This document shows, piece after piece, positions 9,742 through 20,415 of a DNA stretch of 64,000 bases. Every line of letters begins with the position of its first letter. The first letter of the stretch is position 1. This stretch comes from Arsukibacterium indicum (GTDB lineage Bacteria; Pseudomonadota; Gammaproteobacteria; Enterobacterales; Alteromonadaceae). Position numbers and translations under genes: made by a program. Location: assembly GCF_019100565.1 (NCBI RefSeq), contig NZ_JAHRID010000004.1, positions 62,001-126,000 of the forward strand. Direction: 5' to 3'. The notes beneath the pieces are model-generated. The model was not told the origin of the DNA and did no database searches. It saw only the letters and a program-made list of their open reading frames with translations.

Positions 9742-10655
9742 GGCAATGTAAGGCGAGCCGGGGCTTTACATTAGTAGAACTAATGATTGCGTTAGTTCTG
9801 GGATTGGTATTGCTAGGCGGCGTTATCGGCGTTTTCTTGTCCAATCAGACTACAAACCGGGTTAATAACGAGCTGGCTTCGTTGCAAAGCAGTGCCCGGC
9901 TGGCTTTTCAGTTAATGTCACAGGATATCCGCAGCGCCGGTTTCGCTGGTTGCAACAATTCAACCCGGTTTGTCAGTGTTATTGGCGGCGCGCCGCTGTG
10001 GTCGCAATGGCAGGGAGGCCTGCAAGGATTCGGCGCTGCAACCAATGGAGTAAGCGAATCAATACGGTTAATGTACGGTGCCGGTGATACAGCGTCAGTG
10101 AGCAGCCACGTGCCGCCACTGTTGAACCTTAATGAAGCCTCTCCTCTGCAGATTGGTGACATTGCCATGTTATGTGATGACACCCTGGCGGCAATCTTTC
10201 AGGTCGCTGCCACCGCGCCAAATGTTGTCAGCCACGCCGCTGGGGCACCGTTAAATTGCTCCGGCGATTTAGGTTTTCAGGCGCCGTTCGTATGCGCGGA
10301 CGCCCGGCCGCGGGTATTTCTTGGTGGTGCTATGTTAATGCGTTTTGAGTCTGCGCTATGGTTAGTTGCACCGAGCACCGATAATCCAGACATTAATTCG
10401 TTATATCGTGAAATAGTCATTGGCGGAAACCTGGTGCGTGAAGAAGTCTTATTTGGTGTAACCAGCCTGAACCTGGCATACCAGGATGGCAACCAGCCAT
10501 TTGGACCAGTCCCATTTTCAGCAGCTGTTGATATGGGCAATGTAACCGGGGTTCAGGTTTCTTTGGTAATGGACCCTGATGCGTTTACAAACGCTGATTT
10601 GCCGCTGGAAATGCGGACTATTGAATTTTTTGCCGCTGTGCGCAACAGGTTATGA
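9738..10655 (+). CDS. pilW: Minor pilin PilW
   Basis: Protein of 305 residues with prepilin signal GFTLVELMIALVLGLVLLGG after a ten-residue leader, followed by a long periplasmic domain typical of PilW. It is rich in small and polar residues and has several cysteines (for example GFAGCNNST, PLNCSGD, FVCADARP). It sits in the conserved order pilV-pilW-pilX-pilY1. It is expected to act in the initiation complex at the pilus tip. Confidence 0.9.
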   Translation: MRQCKASRGFTLVELMIALVLGLVLLGGVIGVFLSNQTTNRVNNELASLQSSARLAFQLMSQDIRSAGFAGCNNSTRFVSVIGGAPLWSQWQGGLQGFGAATNGVSESIRLMYGAGDTASVSSHVPPLLNLNEASPLQIGDIAMLCDDTLAAIFQVAATAPNVVSHAAGAPLNCSGDLGFQAPFVCADARPRVFLGGAMLMRFESALWLVAPSTDNPDINSLYREIVIGGNLVREEVLFGVTSLNLAYQDGNQPFGPVPFSAAVDMGNVTGVQVSLVMDPDAFTNADLPLEMRTIEFFAAVRNRL

Positions 10656-10664
10656 GGTAATAAA

Positions 10665-11177
10665 ATGAAAACCTATTATCGTCAAAGTGGTGCTGTGCTG
10701 GTCGTTGCTTTGCTGTTATTACTGGTTATAACGCTGGTATCCGTTGCCAGTATGCAACGTTCGGTAATGCAGGAAAGAATGACCGCAAATTTATATGAGC
10801 GGCAACTTGCGGTGCAGCAAGTGGAAGCGGCATTACGCTCTGCTGAAAACTGGATTGCGGCCCAAATGCCAGATCCAAGAGCGCAAATTGCGGCCAATGG
10901 CTGGTTTTATGACGTGCCGGTATTAACGAATAATGATCGTTGGCGGGACCCGTTAACAGAATGGCGTGCTGCACCAGTTATTAATGCTGACATGGCCAAT
11001 TCAGCTCAGTATTTTATCGAATATCTTGGAGAGTGGCCTTCACCGCTAAGACCTGATTGTGCGAATAACACAACCATCACTACCGATTGTTTGTCGCCTA
11101 CGTTCCGTGTAACGGCCAGAAACATTGTTACGCCCGGTACGCCGGAAGTGTTAATGCAAACCATTTGGCGTTTGTAG
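10665..11177 (+). CDS. pilX: Minor pilin PilX
   Basis: Protein of 170 residues with an N-terminal PilX_N-like segment: short leader, then GAVLVVALLLLLVITLVSVA. It lacks the usual Glu at +5, as PilX proteins often do. The globular part contains a C-terminal cysteine pair (PDCANNTTITTDC). The gene starts ten bases after pilW behind GAGGTAATAAA and precedes pilY1. Confidence 0.88.
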   Translation: MKTYYRQSGAVLVVALLLLLVITLVSVASMQRSVMQERMTANLYERQLAVQQVEAALRSAENWIAAQMPDPRAQIAANGWFYDVPVLTNNDRWRDPLTEWRAAPVINADMANSAQYFIEYLGEWPSPLRPDCANNTTITTDCLSPTFRVTARNIVTPGTPEVLMQTIWRL

Positions 11178-11196
11178 GGTTATGAGGATTTTTAAA

Positions 11197-14100
11197 ATGA
11201 GCAGATTTAACATAGTGCCGGGACATAGCTTACTGCTGTTAAGCTTTGGCGTATTGTTTGGGGTGTCGACTGCCCATGCGGCAACGACACTTGCAATTCC
11301 TCAGGTGCCATTACAAACGGGCAGTGATGTACCGCCCAATATTTTGTTTATGCTGGATGATTCTGGCTCTATGGCCTGGTCGTATATGCCAGATAGTATC
11401 AGTGGTCTTTGTAATAATAGTACTAATGTCACTAACAGAGCGCGTGGCAGATCACCTGATATCAACAAAGCCTATTTTGATCCGGACATAACCTATAATC
11501 CGCCACTCCGGGCAAATGGTACTGTTTATCCGAATGCATCATTTACTGCAGCCAGATTTAATGGCTATGACAGTGGTTCGTCGGTTGTTAATTTGTCAAC
11601 AAGTTTCAGAGCAACCTGGCATTATCAGGATGGCGGCAGTGATGCTTATTGTGGTAATGCCGGCGCCGCAGATTATTACTTATTTGATACAACGCTTTGC
11701 TCAGATCCGAATAATAACAGCTGTTACCGCAGATACCTGGTTGCAGATCAAAGTGAGGCAATAAAGCAAAACTTTGCTAACTGGTATTCTTATTACCGTA
11801 GCCGTTTAATGTTATCTAAAGCCGGTATCGGCACAGCGTTCCAAACCTTACCAGAGAGGATAAGGGTTGGTTATGGCCGGTTAAACCGTAACCCGGAAGT
11901 CGAACGGGGCGTAAGAGCATTTGAAGGAACAGCTAAGAGTCAATTTTATAATTGGTTGTATGGCAGACCTGATACAACATCAGGGACGCCGTTGAAATCG
12001 ACGTTACAAGCCGCAGGTGATTATTACAAAACTAACGAGCCTTACCGGGCTGAGCCGGAAAACACCAGCAGTGGGCTGGTATCATGTCGGCAGAATTTTA
12101 CTGTATTAATGACGGACGGTTTTTATACCAATCAAAGCCGTGGTTTCAGTGACTCTGATGGTGATGGTCACAGTGATACTCTGGCTGATATAGCGCACTA
12201 TTACTGGAAAACTGACTTACGGCTGGATTTAGCAAATAATGTACCCAGTGGTACCCTTGACCCGGCAGACTGGCAACATATGGTAACCTATGGCGTAGGT
12301 TTGGGTGTTGATGGCACAATAACCAATGTTGAAGATGCTAAAAAATGGCCTATAAACGATAGCCGCTGGCCAAAACCGGATAGTAACCCGAGGAAAATAG
12401 ATGATCTGCTGCATGCTGGGGTAAATAGCCGTGGCGGTTTCTTCAGTGCGAGGGATCCAGAAACATTTAATAAAGAGCTGACCAATACATTACGAAATAT
12501 TGTCAACAGGGTGGCGTCTGCGTCTAATCTGGCTGCCACCACAACGTCTTTGCAAGAAGATAATAGCGTGTTCCAGGCTTCATTTAATACCTCCAGCTGG
12601 AGTGGTGATCTGGTTAGCCGTGATGTTGAAACAACGAACGTGCAGTGGACAGCAAACTTTCCTGAGTGGAGTGGACGTAATATTTTAACCAGTCGCGGAG
12701 CAGGCGCTAATCCCAGCAGTTTTGCCTTCAATTGGGGTAATCTATCTACTACAGAAAAATCCGCACTGAATAATGAAGATACCGTTAACTATCTGCGTGG
12801 TAGCAGAGCCAAAGAGAAGTCAGGCTCAAATCCAACAGGTATTTTCCGCGAACGTACGTCATTGCTAGGCGATATTGCGCACTCGTCACCGGTTTATGTC
12901 GGTGCAGCACAGAATCGCAATTATCAACGTTACACTGGCTGGGGTGAAGCATCAAGCTATCAGACTTATCTGACATCGACCAAATCCAGAGCCCCGCGGG
13001 TACTTGTTGGTGCCAACGATGGCATGCTACATGCGTTTAATGCAGACGCTTCGTCGGATACCGCAGGTATCGAAACCTTTGCCTATGTGCCACAGGCAAT
13101 GCTTAAGCCGGCTGCCAGACTAGCTGATTTTGCCAGTCAGGATTATGAGCATAGGTTTTATACTGACGGTTCGCCCACTGTGGCTGATGTGTTTTTTAAC
13201 GGTAGTTGGCGCACAGTGTTAGTCAGTACTCTGGGCCGTGGAGGTGACTGGATGTTTGCACTGGATATCACTGATCCGACCGCGGTGACTGTGTTATGGG
13301 ATATTCAGATCCCGGAGTTGGGTTTGATGCCACATAAGCCGGTAATTACCCGGTTGAATAATGGTCGTTGGTCTGTTGTTACTGGCTATGGTTACAACAA
13401 TACGGCCGGAAAATCCGGACTATTGGTGGTAGATGTCGAAAAAGGTGCTGATATGCCAGTTATTAAACTGCAGACATCGGCGACCGACTCCTATGGTCTT
13501 GGCCAGGTTGAAGGTTGGGATCAGAACAAAGATGGTAATATTGACTGGATATTTGCCGGTGATATTAATGGTAACGTCTGGAAGTTTGATTTAAGTTCTT
13601 CCTCTGCCAGCTCTTGGAATGTTGCTTACGGCGGCTCACCATTGTTCGTCGCCAAGGATAACACTGGTAAGCGCCAACCTATTACTGGTGGTGTTACCCT
13701 GGAGAGCCACCCTGAAACAGCAGAGTTATGGGTGTTTTTTGGTACCGGTAAATTTATTGAAACCGGCGATAGTGTTAATGCCGATCAGCAAAGCTGGTAT
13801 GGACTGAAGGATGGGGCAGAAATATCAAACCGTAGCCAGCTGGTATCCCGGACCATGACAAATGTTGATTATGTTAATCCTGACACGGGTGAAACACGTA
13901 GTGGCCGCAGTCTGCCTTATGTTCCAGGTAATGATATGGACGGTAAGCGTGGCTGGGTAATGGACTTAGTTGATACCCGTGAGCGGATAACCTCAAAACC
14001 ACAAGTTATCGGCGGAAATCTAGTAATGAATTCAATTATCCCGGATACTGATTTATGTAATCCGCAGGGAGACGGCTGGATAATGGCAGTGGATCCGTTC

Positions 14101-14352
14101 AAAGGTACCCGTTTGAATTATCATTTCTTTGATTTATCACGGGATGATAAATTTTTAGACTCAGATGGATTAGTTAATGGTGACGCAGCCAGTGGCGTGA
14201 AATTCGATGGTATGCCAGGAGAGCCGGTGCTATTTACTGAGGGCGATTCTTCGACATTAATTTTCGGTGACTCTAATGTAGGATTGAATCGAGAGCCGGC
14301 AAATTTGCGGATACGTCGTGGACGTTTATCATGGCGGGAGTTGATTAATTAA
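11197..14352 (+). CDS. pilY1: Pilus tip adhesin PilY1
   Basis: Large exported protein of about 1051 residues from the ATG at 11197. An alternative ATG at 11182 adds five residues; the chosen start has AGGA at better spacing and gives a clean signal peptide ending STAHA. Near residue 54 is DDSGSM, a von Willebrand A/MIDAS-like motif. An Asp-rich DSDGDGHSD loop is at 319-327. The C-terminal half is the PilY1 beta-propeller, with calcium loop DQNKDGNID at 775-783 followed by [15 protein letters not shown]. PilY1 caps the pilus tip and controls extension and retraction. Full length and intact. Confidence 0.95.
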   Translation: MSRFNIVPGHSLLLLSFGVLFGVSTAHAATTLAIPQVPLQTGSDVPPNILFMLDDSGSMAWSYMPDSISGLCNNSTNVTNRARGRSPDINKAYFDPDITYNPPLRANGTVYPNASFTAARFNGYDSGSSVVNLSTSFRATWHYQDGGSDAYCGNAGAADYYLFDTTLCSDPNNNSCYRRYLVADQSEAIKQNFANWYSYYRSRLMLSKAGIGTAFQTLPERIRVGYGRLNRNPEVERGVRAFEGTAKSQFYNWLYGRPDTTSGTPLKSTLQAAGDYYKTNEPYRAEPENTSSGLVSCRQNFTVLMTDGFYTNQSRGFSDSDGDGHSDTLADIAHYYWKTDLRLDLANNVPSGTLDPADWQHMVTYGVGLGVDGTITNVEDAKKWPINDSRWPKPDSNPRKIDDLLHAGVNSRGGFFSARDPETFNKELTNTLRNIVNRVASASNLAATTTSLQEDNSVFQASFNTSSWSGDLVSRDVETTNVQWTANFPEWSGRNILTSRGAGANPSSFAFNWGNLSTTEKSALNNEDTVNYLRGSRAKEKSGSNPTGIFRERTSLLGDIAHSSPVYVGAAQNRNYQRYTGWGEASSYQTYLTSTKSRAPRVLVGANDGMLHAFNADASSDTAGIETFAYVPQAMLKPAARLADFASQDYEHRFYTDGSPTVADVFFNGSWRTVLVSTLGRGGDWMFALDITDPTAVTVLWDIQIPELGLMPHKPVITRLNNGRWSVVTGYGYNNTAGKSGLLVVDVEKGADMPVIKLQTSATDSYGLGQVEGWDQNKDGNIDWIFAGDINGNVWKFDLSSSSASSWNVAYGGSPLFVAKDNTGKRQPITGGVTLESHPETAELWVFFGTGKFIETGDSVNADQQSWYGLKDGAEISNRSQLVSRTMTNVDYVNPDTGETRSGRSLPYVPGNDMDGKRGWVMDLVDTRERITSKPQVIGGNLVMNSIIPDTDLCNPQGDGWIMAVDPFKGTRLNYHFFDLSRDDKFLDSDGLVNGDAASGVKFDGMPGEPVLFTEGDSSTLIFGDSNVGLNREPANLRIRRGRLSWRELIN

Positions 14353-14774
14353 TGACTATTTTAACAGCTAAACAAAAAGGTATGACCCTGATCGAGATAA
14401 TGATAGTGGTGGCAATTGTCGGCATTCTTGCCGCCGTTGCCTACCCTTCGTATCAGAACCATATTTTACGTAGCCACCGGGCTGCGGCAACCAGTTGTCT
14501 ATTAGAGTTGTCGCAGTTTATGGAGCGTAACTATACCCAGAATATGCGCTACAACTCAGCAGACTTTGCCTTGCCAAATCTGCAATGTATGACGGAGTCA
14601 GCCACCCGTTACACTTACACCAGTGAACAGGCGCAGCGGACATACACCGTGACTGCAACGGCCATAGGTCCTCAAGTTAATGATACCGGCTGTACAGTAC
14701 TGGGAATGAATCAGGCAGGAACAAAGCTGGTTGATGGCGCCAGTGATGCAGCAACAGTTGCTGAGTGCTGGTAA
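14352..14774 (+). CDS. pilE: Type IV pilin PilE
   Basis: Pilin-like protein of 140 residues with a canonical signal [19 protein letters not shown] and [15 protein letters not shown] after it, the PilE-type pattern. A C-terminal cysteine pair (GCTVLG, AECW) resembles the pilin D-region disulfide. The ATG overlaps the pilY1 stop region by one base. This is the last gene of the first minor pilin operon. PilE in Pseudomonas is a minor pilin, not the major subunit. Confidence 0.9.
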   Translation: MTILTAKQKGMTLIEIMIVVAIVGILAAVAYPSYQNHILRSHRAAATSCLLELSQFMERNYTQNMRYNSADFALPNLQCMTESATRYTYTSEQAQRTYTVTATAIGPQVNDTGCTVLGMNQAGTKLVDGASDAATVAECW

Positions 14775-14847
14775 ATATTTAACGCTTAAAATTTGATCTT
14801 TTGAAATATTGTTGTAACTTTATAGTTAAATAAATTAGCTATGGCAT

Positions 14848-15360
14848 ATGGATATGCAGTTACAACAAGGCTTCAGTCTGCTTGAAGTTCTTATCACCTT
14901 ACTTATTTTAAAGCTGGGTTTGCTTGGTGTACTTGCCGGGCAAACCCTTGCTTTGCAATACGTTATCGATGCCACTCAGCGAACCAACGCTGTAGCGTTG
15001 AGTGCTGTGCTGGTGCAGGATCTTGCTGCCAGTCTTAACAACAACCACCCTGCTTTTACCCTTGAACTTACACCCGCCAGCCCTGCAGAAGTGCCCGTGT
15101 GCTCTGCAACAGCTATTTGTAGTTCAGCAGAACTGCGTGATTATCAGCTGGGGCGCTGGCAACAATTGTGGCAGCAAAGCATGACAACCGGCGCTACCGC
15201 ACCGCTGTTTGACCCTCAGTTTTGTTTACAGTTTGCTGATAACAGCCTGCAACTGCGGGCCAGCTGGCAACAACGTGCAAACGCAGAAAGCACAACAAGC
15301 ATAAGCTGTGAACCCGGACCAGGACGCTCAGCTCTGGCGTTAACAGCAAGGATCCCATAG
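14848..15360 (+). CDS. PilV-like minor pilin, second set
   Basis: Protein of 170 residues with prepilin signal QGFSLLEVLITLLILKLGLLG, matching PilV (Glu at +5 and ILKLG instead of ILAIG). The globular part is unlike the pilV product upstream. It begins a second co-oriented set PilV-PilW-PilX-x-PilE 74 bases after pilE. The gap is AT-rich and may hold a promoter, but I cannot point to one. An internal ATG at 14854 is an alternative start. Confidence 0.82.
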   Translation: MDMQLQQGFSLLEVLITLLILKLGLLGVLAGQTLALQYVIDATQRTNAVALSAVLVQDLAASLNNNHPAFTLELTPASPAEVPVCSATAICSSAELRDYQLGRWQQLWQQSMTTGATAPLFDPQFCLQFADNSLQLRASWQQRANAESTTSISCEPGPGRSALALTARIP

Positions 15361-15362
15361 AG

Positions 15363-16313
15363 ATGCAAAGCCGCGGTTTTTCATTAGTTGAGATGTTAAT
15401 TGCCATGCTACTTGGACTGCTGTTGCTTGGTTTTACTGTGCAGATTTTTGCCAGCCTTAGTGCGTCATCGCGACAAAGTCAGCAACTAGCCCAGCTGCAA
15501 CAGAATGGTCAGCTGGCACTGAACCTGTTGCACAACGAACTTCAGAACACCGGATTCTGGGGCGGGGTAAGTCTTAATGATATTGCCGGGGCCCAGGTTG
15601 GGTTTGCGCCGCCGGGACCAGATTGCCGTGAAGACGGCCTGGATAGTGGCAGTTTTCCGGTTGCCGGTGAAGTGTTTGCCAGCCTGTATGCCAAGGTTGC
15701 AGTAAGTGGCCGGCAGCTCAATTGTCTTACTGGATTGGCACCAGAGAGTGAGATATTACAGTTAAAGCGGGCGATTGGTCTGGCAGTCAGCCGCGACGAA
15801 TTGCGACCAAATCGATTTTACATTAGGCCGCACTGGCAACAAAGCCGCTTTGTTCATCAGGATAGTTCGGGTCTTACAGCGGATGATGTGTTTTACCCAT
15901 ATCAGCATTTAGTCTTTTACATTCAGCCGCAACGGCTTGATGATTTGACTGTGCCGGTGTTAATGCGCAAACGCCTGGTGCGCTCCGCCAGTGGTATGGC
16001 AAGAATAGCAACCGACTCAATGATTGATGGCGTGGAACGCCTGCATTTCGAATTCGGCATAGATGCCAATCTTGACGGCCGTTTAAATTATATGTTGCCC
16101 ACTCAGCTGATGAGTAATGAACACTGGCAACAGCAACTTGGCCATATCGTCAGTATCCGGTTCTATATTTTGCTGCGCAGCACGCTGCCGGATCCCAGCT
16201 ATATCAACAGGCAAACATATCAGATGGGGGCGAGCCGGTTTGACGCTCCTGATGATCATTACCGGCGTTTATTGCTTGCCGGCAGTGTTTATTTTAATAA
16301 TGCCACCTTTTAA
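15363..16313 (+). CDS. PilW-like minor pilin, second set
   Basis: Protein of 316 residues: leader MQSRG, then FSLVEMLIAMLLGLLLLGF, and a long PilW-type domain including ELQNTGFWGG near residue 58, which corresponds to SAGFAGC in PilW. Cysteines are at PDCRED and LNCLTG. It is close in length and layout to the first-set PilW but clearly diverged. It starts two bases after the preceding gene. Confidence 0.84.
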   Translation: MQSRGFSLVEMLIAMLLGLLLLGFTVQIFASLSASSRQSQQLAQLQQNGQLALNLLHNELQNTGFWGGVSLNDIAGAQVGFAPPGPDCREDGLDSGSFPVAGEVFASLYAKVAVSGRQLNCLTGLAPESEILQLKRAIGLAVSRDELRPNRFYIRPHWQQSRFVHQDSSGLTADDVFYPYQHLVFYIQPQRLDDLTVPVLMRKRLVRSASGMARIATDSMIDGVERLHFEFGIDANLDGRLNYMLPTQLMSNEHWQQQLGHIVSIRFYILLRSTLPDPSYINRQTYQMGASRFDAPDDHYRRLLLAGSVYFNNATF

Positions 16314-16414
16314 CCATTTTTAATGCAACAGCGGGCAGTGGCCACAGGCCATCGCGACACATAAAAAGGCAGTAACTTCATTCATATAGAGACTACCTGA
16401 AACAGGGAGGTTGT

Positions 16415-16798
16415 ATGCGACAGAGCGGTATGGCGCTGATAAGCGCTTTAATTTTTCTGCTGGTCATGTTGTTAATTGTCAGCGCCAATTTATTTATCAG
16501 CCAGATGAGTATCAAATCGGCACAGGCTGCACAGCGACAGCTGTTATTTGAGCAACGCGCCCTGGAGCTGCATCTTAGTTCTGTAAGTGATGCAACCCTG
16601 GGTAGTAGTGAAGCCGAGTTAACAATAATGAGCCGCTGTCCGGCCAGTTATGCCGTCTGGTCAGAGTCAATAATCGATTGTGACTTGCTAAGCATGACAA
16701 CCAGTCTGTTGTCTGACGACAGCAGGTTTGCCACCAGTTATCGTACGATGTTACTGCGCCAGCAAATTGTTGACGGAGAGGTGCTGGATGTTGAGTAG
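16415..16798 (+). CDS. PilX-like minor pilin, second set
   Basis: Protein of 127 residues, shorter than the first-set PilX (170). The N-terminus MRQSGMALISALIFLLVML fits a PilX_N segment lacking Glu at +5. The body has two cysteines (SRCPASY, IIDCDL). A strong GGGAGG precedes the ATG. The 101-base gap before it shows nothing recognisable. It overlaps the next gene by 11 bases. Confidence 0.75.
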   Translation: MRQSGMALISALIFLLVMLLIVSANLFISQMSIKSAQAAQRQLLFEQRALELHLSSVSDATLGSSEAELTIMSRCPASYAVWSESIIDCDLLSMTTSLLSDDSRFATSYRTMLLRQQIVDGEVLDVE

Positions 16799-17969
16799 CA
16801 AACTAAAGCAATCATCTGAACCAGCAGCCAGTAGAATGGCAGCACAGTGTCACCCATTGGTCAGGCTTGGCCCGCTGGTAGCTATCTTATTACTCAGCCT
16901 GTTGGCAGTGGTTGTATTTTGTTTCAGTGTGCTGGCCGCTACACCTGATTGCTGGCGGCAGCCGGCTGCGCCGCGTGCACTGGAGTTCAAAGGAAGCGGT
17001 AGTTCTGGTCCTTTACAACGATTTCTGCACCATGACGAGCTTGACGGGGCCGGCAGGCTGGCCTTGTTTCCACCTGACAGTGCATTAGCGCTGGCGTCAC
17101 TGACGGCCTGGCCACTGGCTGAAAGTACAGGTTTAGCAGCACCTTTTTTTATCAGTCCTGAACCTTTAGATAGTGACTACGATGGCTTTATTGACCAGCT
17201 TATCAGCACAGATTTAAGAGGACGTGTCTGGTTAACCAATATTGCCGCCACCGGCTTTGGCACTACTTTGCTGTTGGCAGATTTGTCGCATACTGACTGG
17301 CGTTATATTGCCAGTGTTGGGGTAACTGATGTCAGTTTACCATTACCATTGCGTCCGGCGGGCTTTAATGGCCGCTACCGTCTACTATTGCTGATCGCGC
17401 GACACATTGTTACCGGTGAAGATGCACTGGTTGCCATGCGCATACCTGGCTTTTCAGCTGAGCCAGAGCTGGTAAATTTTGATGCGTTGCTTGATCGCAC
17501 CGTTATCACTGCGACTGAGCTTGCAAGCGGTATAAGCCATGAGCAATGGCTGGATATAGTTGACAACGCCGGATGGCTGGTACGGTTAGCCGGGCAGGTT
17601 ACTCAGCCACCAAAAGTTGTTGCCGGCGTAATATACAGCGCCGTAGCCACCAGTGACTTTAATGCGGAGGAGTGTGCAGATCAGAGTGCTGAACACAGTC
17701 TGATGGCGATGCATTTGCACAGTGCTGGTCTGGTTTATAACCAAAGGCGTTTTCGGCTTTTAAACGGTGAAGGACAGCTGACATTACAACAGCAAGCCGA
17801 TGGTTCTGCTGCGCTGGTGTTAGATAACACCGATGAACAACAGGTAGTACTTACCGACCTGAAGATGATTTCGCCCTCATGTGCAGATTGTACTGAGCTA
17901 TTGCAGCTGGATCAGTTTCCACGCTGGTTGAAACTGGCTACTTACCGTAAGGAGACAGGGGCCCACTAA
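16788..17969 (+). CDS. Short PilY1-like membrane-anchored protein
   Basis: Protein of 393 residues in the position of PilY1 in the second pilin set. I chose ATG at 16788 because GGAGAG precedes it. A hydrophobic segment lies at about 27-51. The motif DSDYDGFID (128-136) followed by RGRVWL matches the PilY1 calcium loop and propeller strand seen upstream (DQNKDGNID, then NGNVWK). There is no VWA/MIDAS motif, and only a few propeller-like repeats are discernible. It could be a reduced PilY1 or an unrelated protein with a convergent loop; homology is inferred from motif order and gene position. C-terminal cysteines (SCADC) may pair. Confidence 0.6.
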   Translation: MLSSKLKQSSEPAASRMAAQCHPLVRLGPLVAILLLSLLAVVVFCFSVLAATPDCWRQPAAPRALEFKGSGSSGPLQRFLHHDELDGAGRLALFPPDSALALASLTAWPLAESTGLAAPFFISPEPLDSDYDGFIDQLISTDLRGRVWLTNIAATGFGTTLLLADLSHTDWRYIASVGVTDVSLPLPLRPAGFNGRYRLLLLIARHIVTGEDALVAMRIPGFSAEPELVNFDALLDRTVITATELASGISHEQWLDIVDNAGWLVRLAGQVTQPPKVVAGVIYSAVATSDFNAEECADQSAEHSLMAMHLHSAGLVYNQRRFRLLNGEGQLTLQQQADGSAALVLDNTDEQQVVLTDLKMISPSCADCTELLQLDQFPRWLKLATYRKETGAH

Positions 17970-18424
17970 TGATAAGAAAGCTTTTTCAATCAATATCGCA
18001 GCAACCTTTGACGCACCCGAAAATTATCTGCCAGGGTTTTACCCTGATTGAGTTAATGGTTGCTGTGGCGATTGTTGGCATACTCAGTGCTATCGCCTAT
18101 CCAGCTTATCAGCAATATGTATTAAAAACACATCGCGCCGAAGCCAGCAGGTTATTGCTCAGCGCGGCTAATATTCAGGAACGGCAACTGGCAGATCACG
18201 GCAGCTATACCGACAATTTGCTGCTGTTAGGTGTTGCCGCAGATGGCAGCATCAGTAGCGGACGCTACAAATTACAGGTTACCCTCAGCGATAGTAACAG
18301 CTTTGAGCTGAGTGCATCGGCACAAGGGCCGCAAACAGCTGATCGGGATTGCCTGGTTTTTACACTTGACCACACAGGTCAGCGTAATAGTAGTTTACCT
18401 GCTTCGCTATTTTGCTGGCATTAA
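17969..18424 (+). CDS. PilE-like pilin, second set
   Basis: Pilin-like protein of 151 residues: a 23-residue leader, then [19 protein letters not shown] and [17 protein letters not shown], close to the PilE pattern of the first set. Two C-terminal cysteines (RDCLVF, LFCWH) can form the D-region disulfide. Its start overlaps the preceding stop by one base, so coupling is likely. It converges with the next gene with a four-base overlap of 3' ends. Confidence 0.88.
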   Translation: MIRKLFQSISQQPLTHPKIICQGFTLIELMVAVAIVGILSAIAYPAYQQYVLKTHRAEASRLLLSAANIQERQLADHGSYTDNLLLLGVAADGSISSGRYKLQVTLSDSNSFELSASAQGPQTADRDCLVFTLDHTGQRNSSLPASLFCWH

Positions 18425-18930
18425 GCCGGACAAGGTGTCTGATGAAAGGAGAGCCGGTTGCGCCCAGCCTGATTTAACACCAGCGAATAGTGCCAGTTAA
18501 ACGTTGCTTGCGGGCAGTAATAAAAAGTGCCGTTCTCCAGCGCATTTAAGCTGCCGTCCCGGCGAAACTGTAATTGACTGCGGTTATATTTTAACTGGTG
18601 CTGAGCAAAAACAGCCGGGATCTGCCGCAACATAAATTCGGTATCGTTATGTGGATTAATTAAGCTCATCACCAGCGGATACGTTTGCCAGTCGCTCTGG
18701 CATTCGCTGCCAGCAAGCGGACACAACCGTACCGGTTGCTGACTATTTGCCGCCTGGATCCTGGCATAGCCCAGGTGACGACTAAACTGTTGCATATAAC
18801 TGCTGGCTCGCTGTTTGTTTATCAGCTCTGCCATAGCGGGCAGGGCAATTTGTAGCAAAACCGCCATAATCGCCAGGCCAAGCATTAATTCGAGTAGAGA
18901 GAGTCCGTTTTGCGATTTTCCCTGTTTCAC
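18421..18930 (-). CDS. FimT/GspH-like pseudopilin, opposite strand
   Basis: Pilin-like protein of 169 residues from GTG at 18930, which has AAGGG seven bases upstream and gives a short leader KQGKSQNG before [20 protein letters not shown]. An upstream ATG at 18954 would add eight residues but has no visible ribosome binding site. The globular part resembles GspH/FimT, with cysteines in [10 protein letters not shown]. It completes the second minor pilin set but is inverted, converging on the PilE-like gene, so it needs its own promoter. Confidence 0.78.
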   Translation of the reverse strand: MKQGKSQNGLSLLELMLGLAIMAVLLQIALPAMAELINKQRASSYMQQFSRHLGYARIQAANSQQPVRLCPLAGSECQSDWQTYPLVMSLINPHNDTEFMLRQIPAVFAQHQLKYNRSQLQFRRDGSLNALENGTFYYCPQATFNWHYSLVLNQAGRNRLSFHQTPCPA

Positions 18931-18990
18931 AATACAACCCTTGCCAAAGTACATGGTAAGCAAAGTGTAGCAAAGTTATTTTATAAATGT

Positions 18991-19018
18991 TTTATCGCCA
19001 GCCGGGGCCGGCGATAAA
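18991..19018. terminator. Stem-loop between fimT-like gene and nadE
   Basis: Arms TTTATCGCC (18991-18999) and GGCGATAAA (19010-19018) enclose a GC-rich centre that can itself pair (GCC/GGC). The stem lies downstream of nadE on the minus strand and upstream of the FimT-like gene. Neither strand has a strong T-run after it, so intrinsic termination is uncertain. Confidence 0.4.
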
Positions 19019-19040
19019 TTGCATTGAAAATGCCACTATG

Positions 19041-19865
19041 TTAATCGTAGATCGTGGGGATTGGGTCCCGTTTATGTTGGGTTTTCAGGTAGATACTGAT
19101 GATCCGGTCACGAATTTCAGTTGCCACCTGTTTACCTTCCAAAAAGTCATCAATTTGATCATAAGTTAAACCCAGCGCCGCTTCATCGGCTTTTTGCGGG
19201 CTCAGACATTCTAAATCGGCGGTTGGAGTTTTGCCGACTAACTGCTCTGGTGCACCAAGTTTGGCTGCTATGGCCCGAACCTGGCGTTTACTTAAGCCAA
19301 ATAATGGCGCTAAATCACAGGCGCCATCACCCCATTTAGTATAAAAGCCGGTAATATTTTCGGCTGAATGGTCGGTGCCAAGCACCAGGCCGTTATTAAG
19401 TGCAGCAATATGGTACTGGGCCATCATCCGGCAGCGGGCCTTAACATTACCTTTGGCAAAATCGGCTTTTGCGTCATCAATATTGCTCTGGCCTTCAAGT
19501 GCCGCCAGGGTGTGTTGATGTAAAGCATCAGCGGCATCTTTAATATTAACAGTGAGTGCTTTCGTCGGGCTGATAAACCGGACAGCCAGTTGTGCCTCTT
19601 CTTCATCCCGCTGCGTGCCGTATGGCAGACGCATAGCGATAAACCGGTAACCACCGCCGTGCTCTTTGTTTAGTTCATTGATAGCCAATTGAGCCAGCCG
19701 GCCACAGGTAGTGGAGTCGACGCCACCGCTTATGCCAAGTACCAGGCTGGTCATTCCTGCGCTTTGTAATTGTTTCTTAATAAAATTAACCCGGCGGCTT
19801 ATCTCAGCGTCGGTATCAATTTCTGGTAACACCCGCATTTGGGCAATAATCTGTTCTGCCTGCAT
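19041..19865 (-). CDS. nadE: Ammonia-dependent NAD synthetase
   Basis: Converts nicotinic acid adenine dinucleotide to NAD with ATP and ammonia. At 274 residues it is the short single-domain form without a glutaminase domain. The P-loop of N-type ATP pyrophosphatases is ISGGVDSTT (45-53). Conserved substrate segments include [12 protein letters not shown] and KTPTADLE. It is divergent from glnB, and nadE next to glnB links NAD and nitrogen status in several gammaproteobacteria. Confidence 0.96.
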   Translation of the reverse strand: MQAEQIIAQMRVLPEIDTDAEISRRVNFIKKQLQSAGMTSLVLGISGGVDSTTCGRLAQLAINELNKEHGGGYRFIAMRLPYGTQRDEEEAQLAVRFISPTKALTVNIKDAADALHQHTLAALEGQSNIDDAKADFAKGNVKARCRMMAQYHIAALNNGLVLGTDHSAENITGFYTKWGDGACDLAPLFGLSKRQVRAIAAKLGAPEQLVGKTPTADLECLSPQKADEAALGLTYDQIDDFLEGKQVATEIRDRIISIYLKTQHKRDPIPTIYD

Positions 19866-19995
19866 GTTGCTTAGCCCTTAGTTGAAAGTGCACAATATCT
19901 TAACGTATCTGGCGATAATAGGATCAACTAATTACTGCTAAAAAGCTGATGCTGACGAGCGCTTGTATTATACTGGCGCTATCTTCTGGACCTGA

Positions 19996-20349
<354 letters not shown>

Positions 20350-20415
20350 CCGCTGGCAACTTCTGCAGTTGATCGAGCTGGTTGGTGAGAGGCTCTTGCA
20401 AAGCAAGGCTGTAAG

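Noticed and set aside
12288..12731. 147-residue open frame opposite pilY1
   Set aside because: It lies wholly inside the intact pilY1 coding sequence, has no ribosome binding site and no recognisable motif. The same reasoning removes most other overlapping frames.
18421..18424. Possible frameshift joining the PilE-like and FimT-like genes
   Set aside because: The two genes are on opposite strands and each has a complete pilin signal and its own stop; they simply overlap at the 3' ends.
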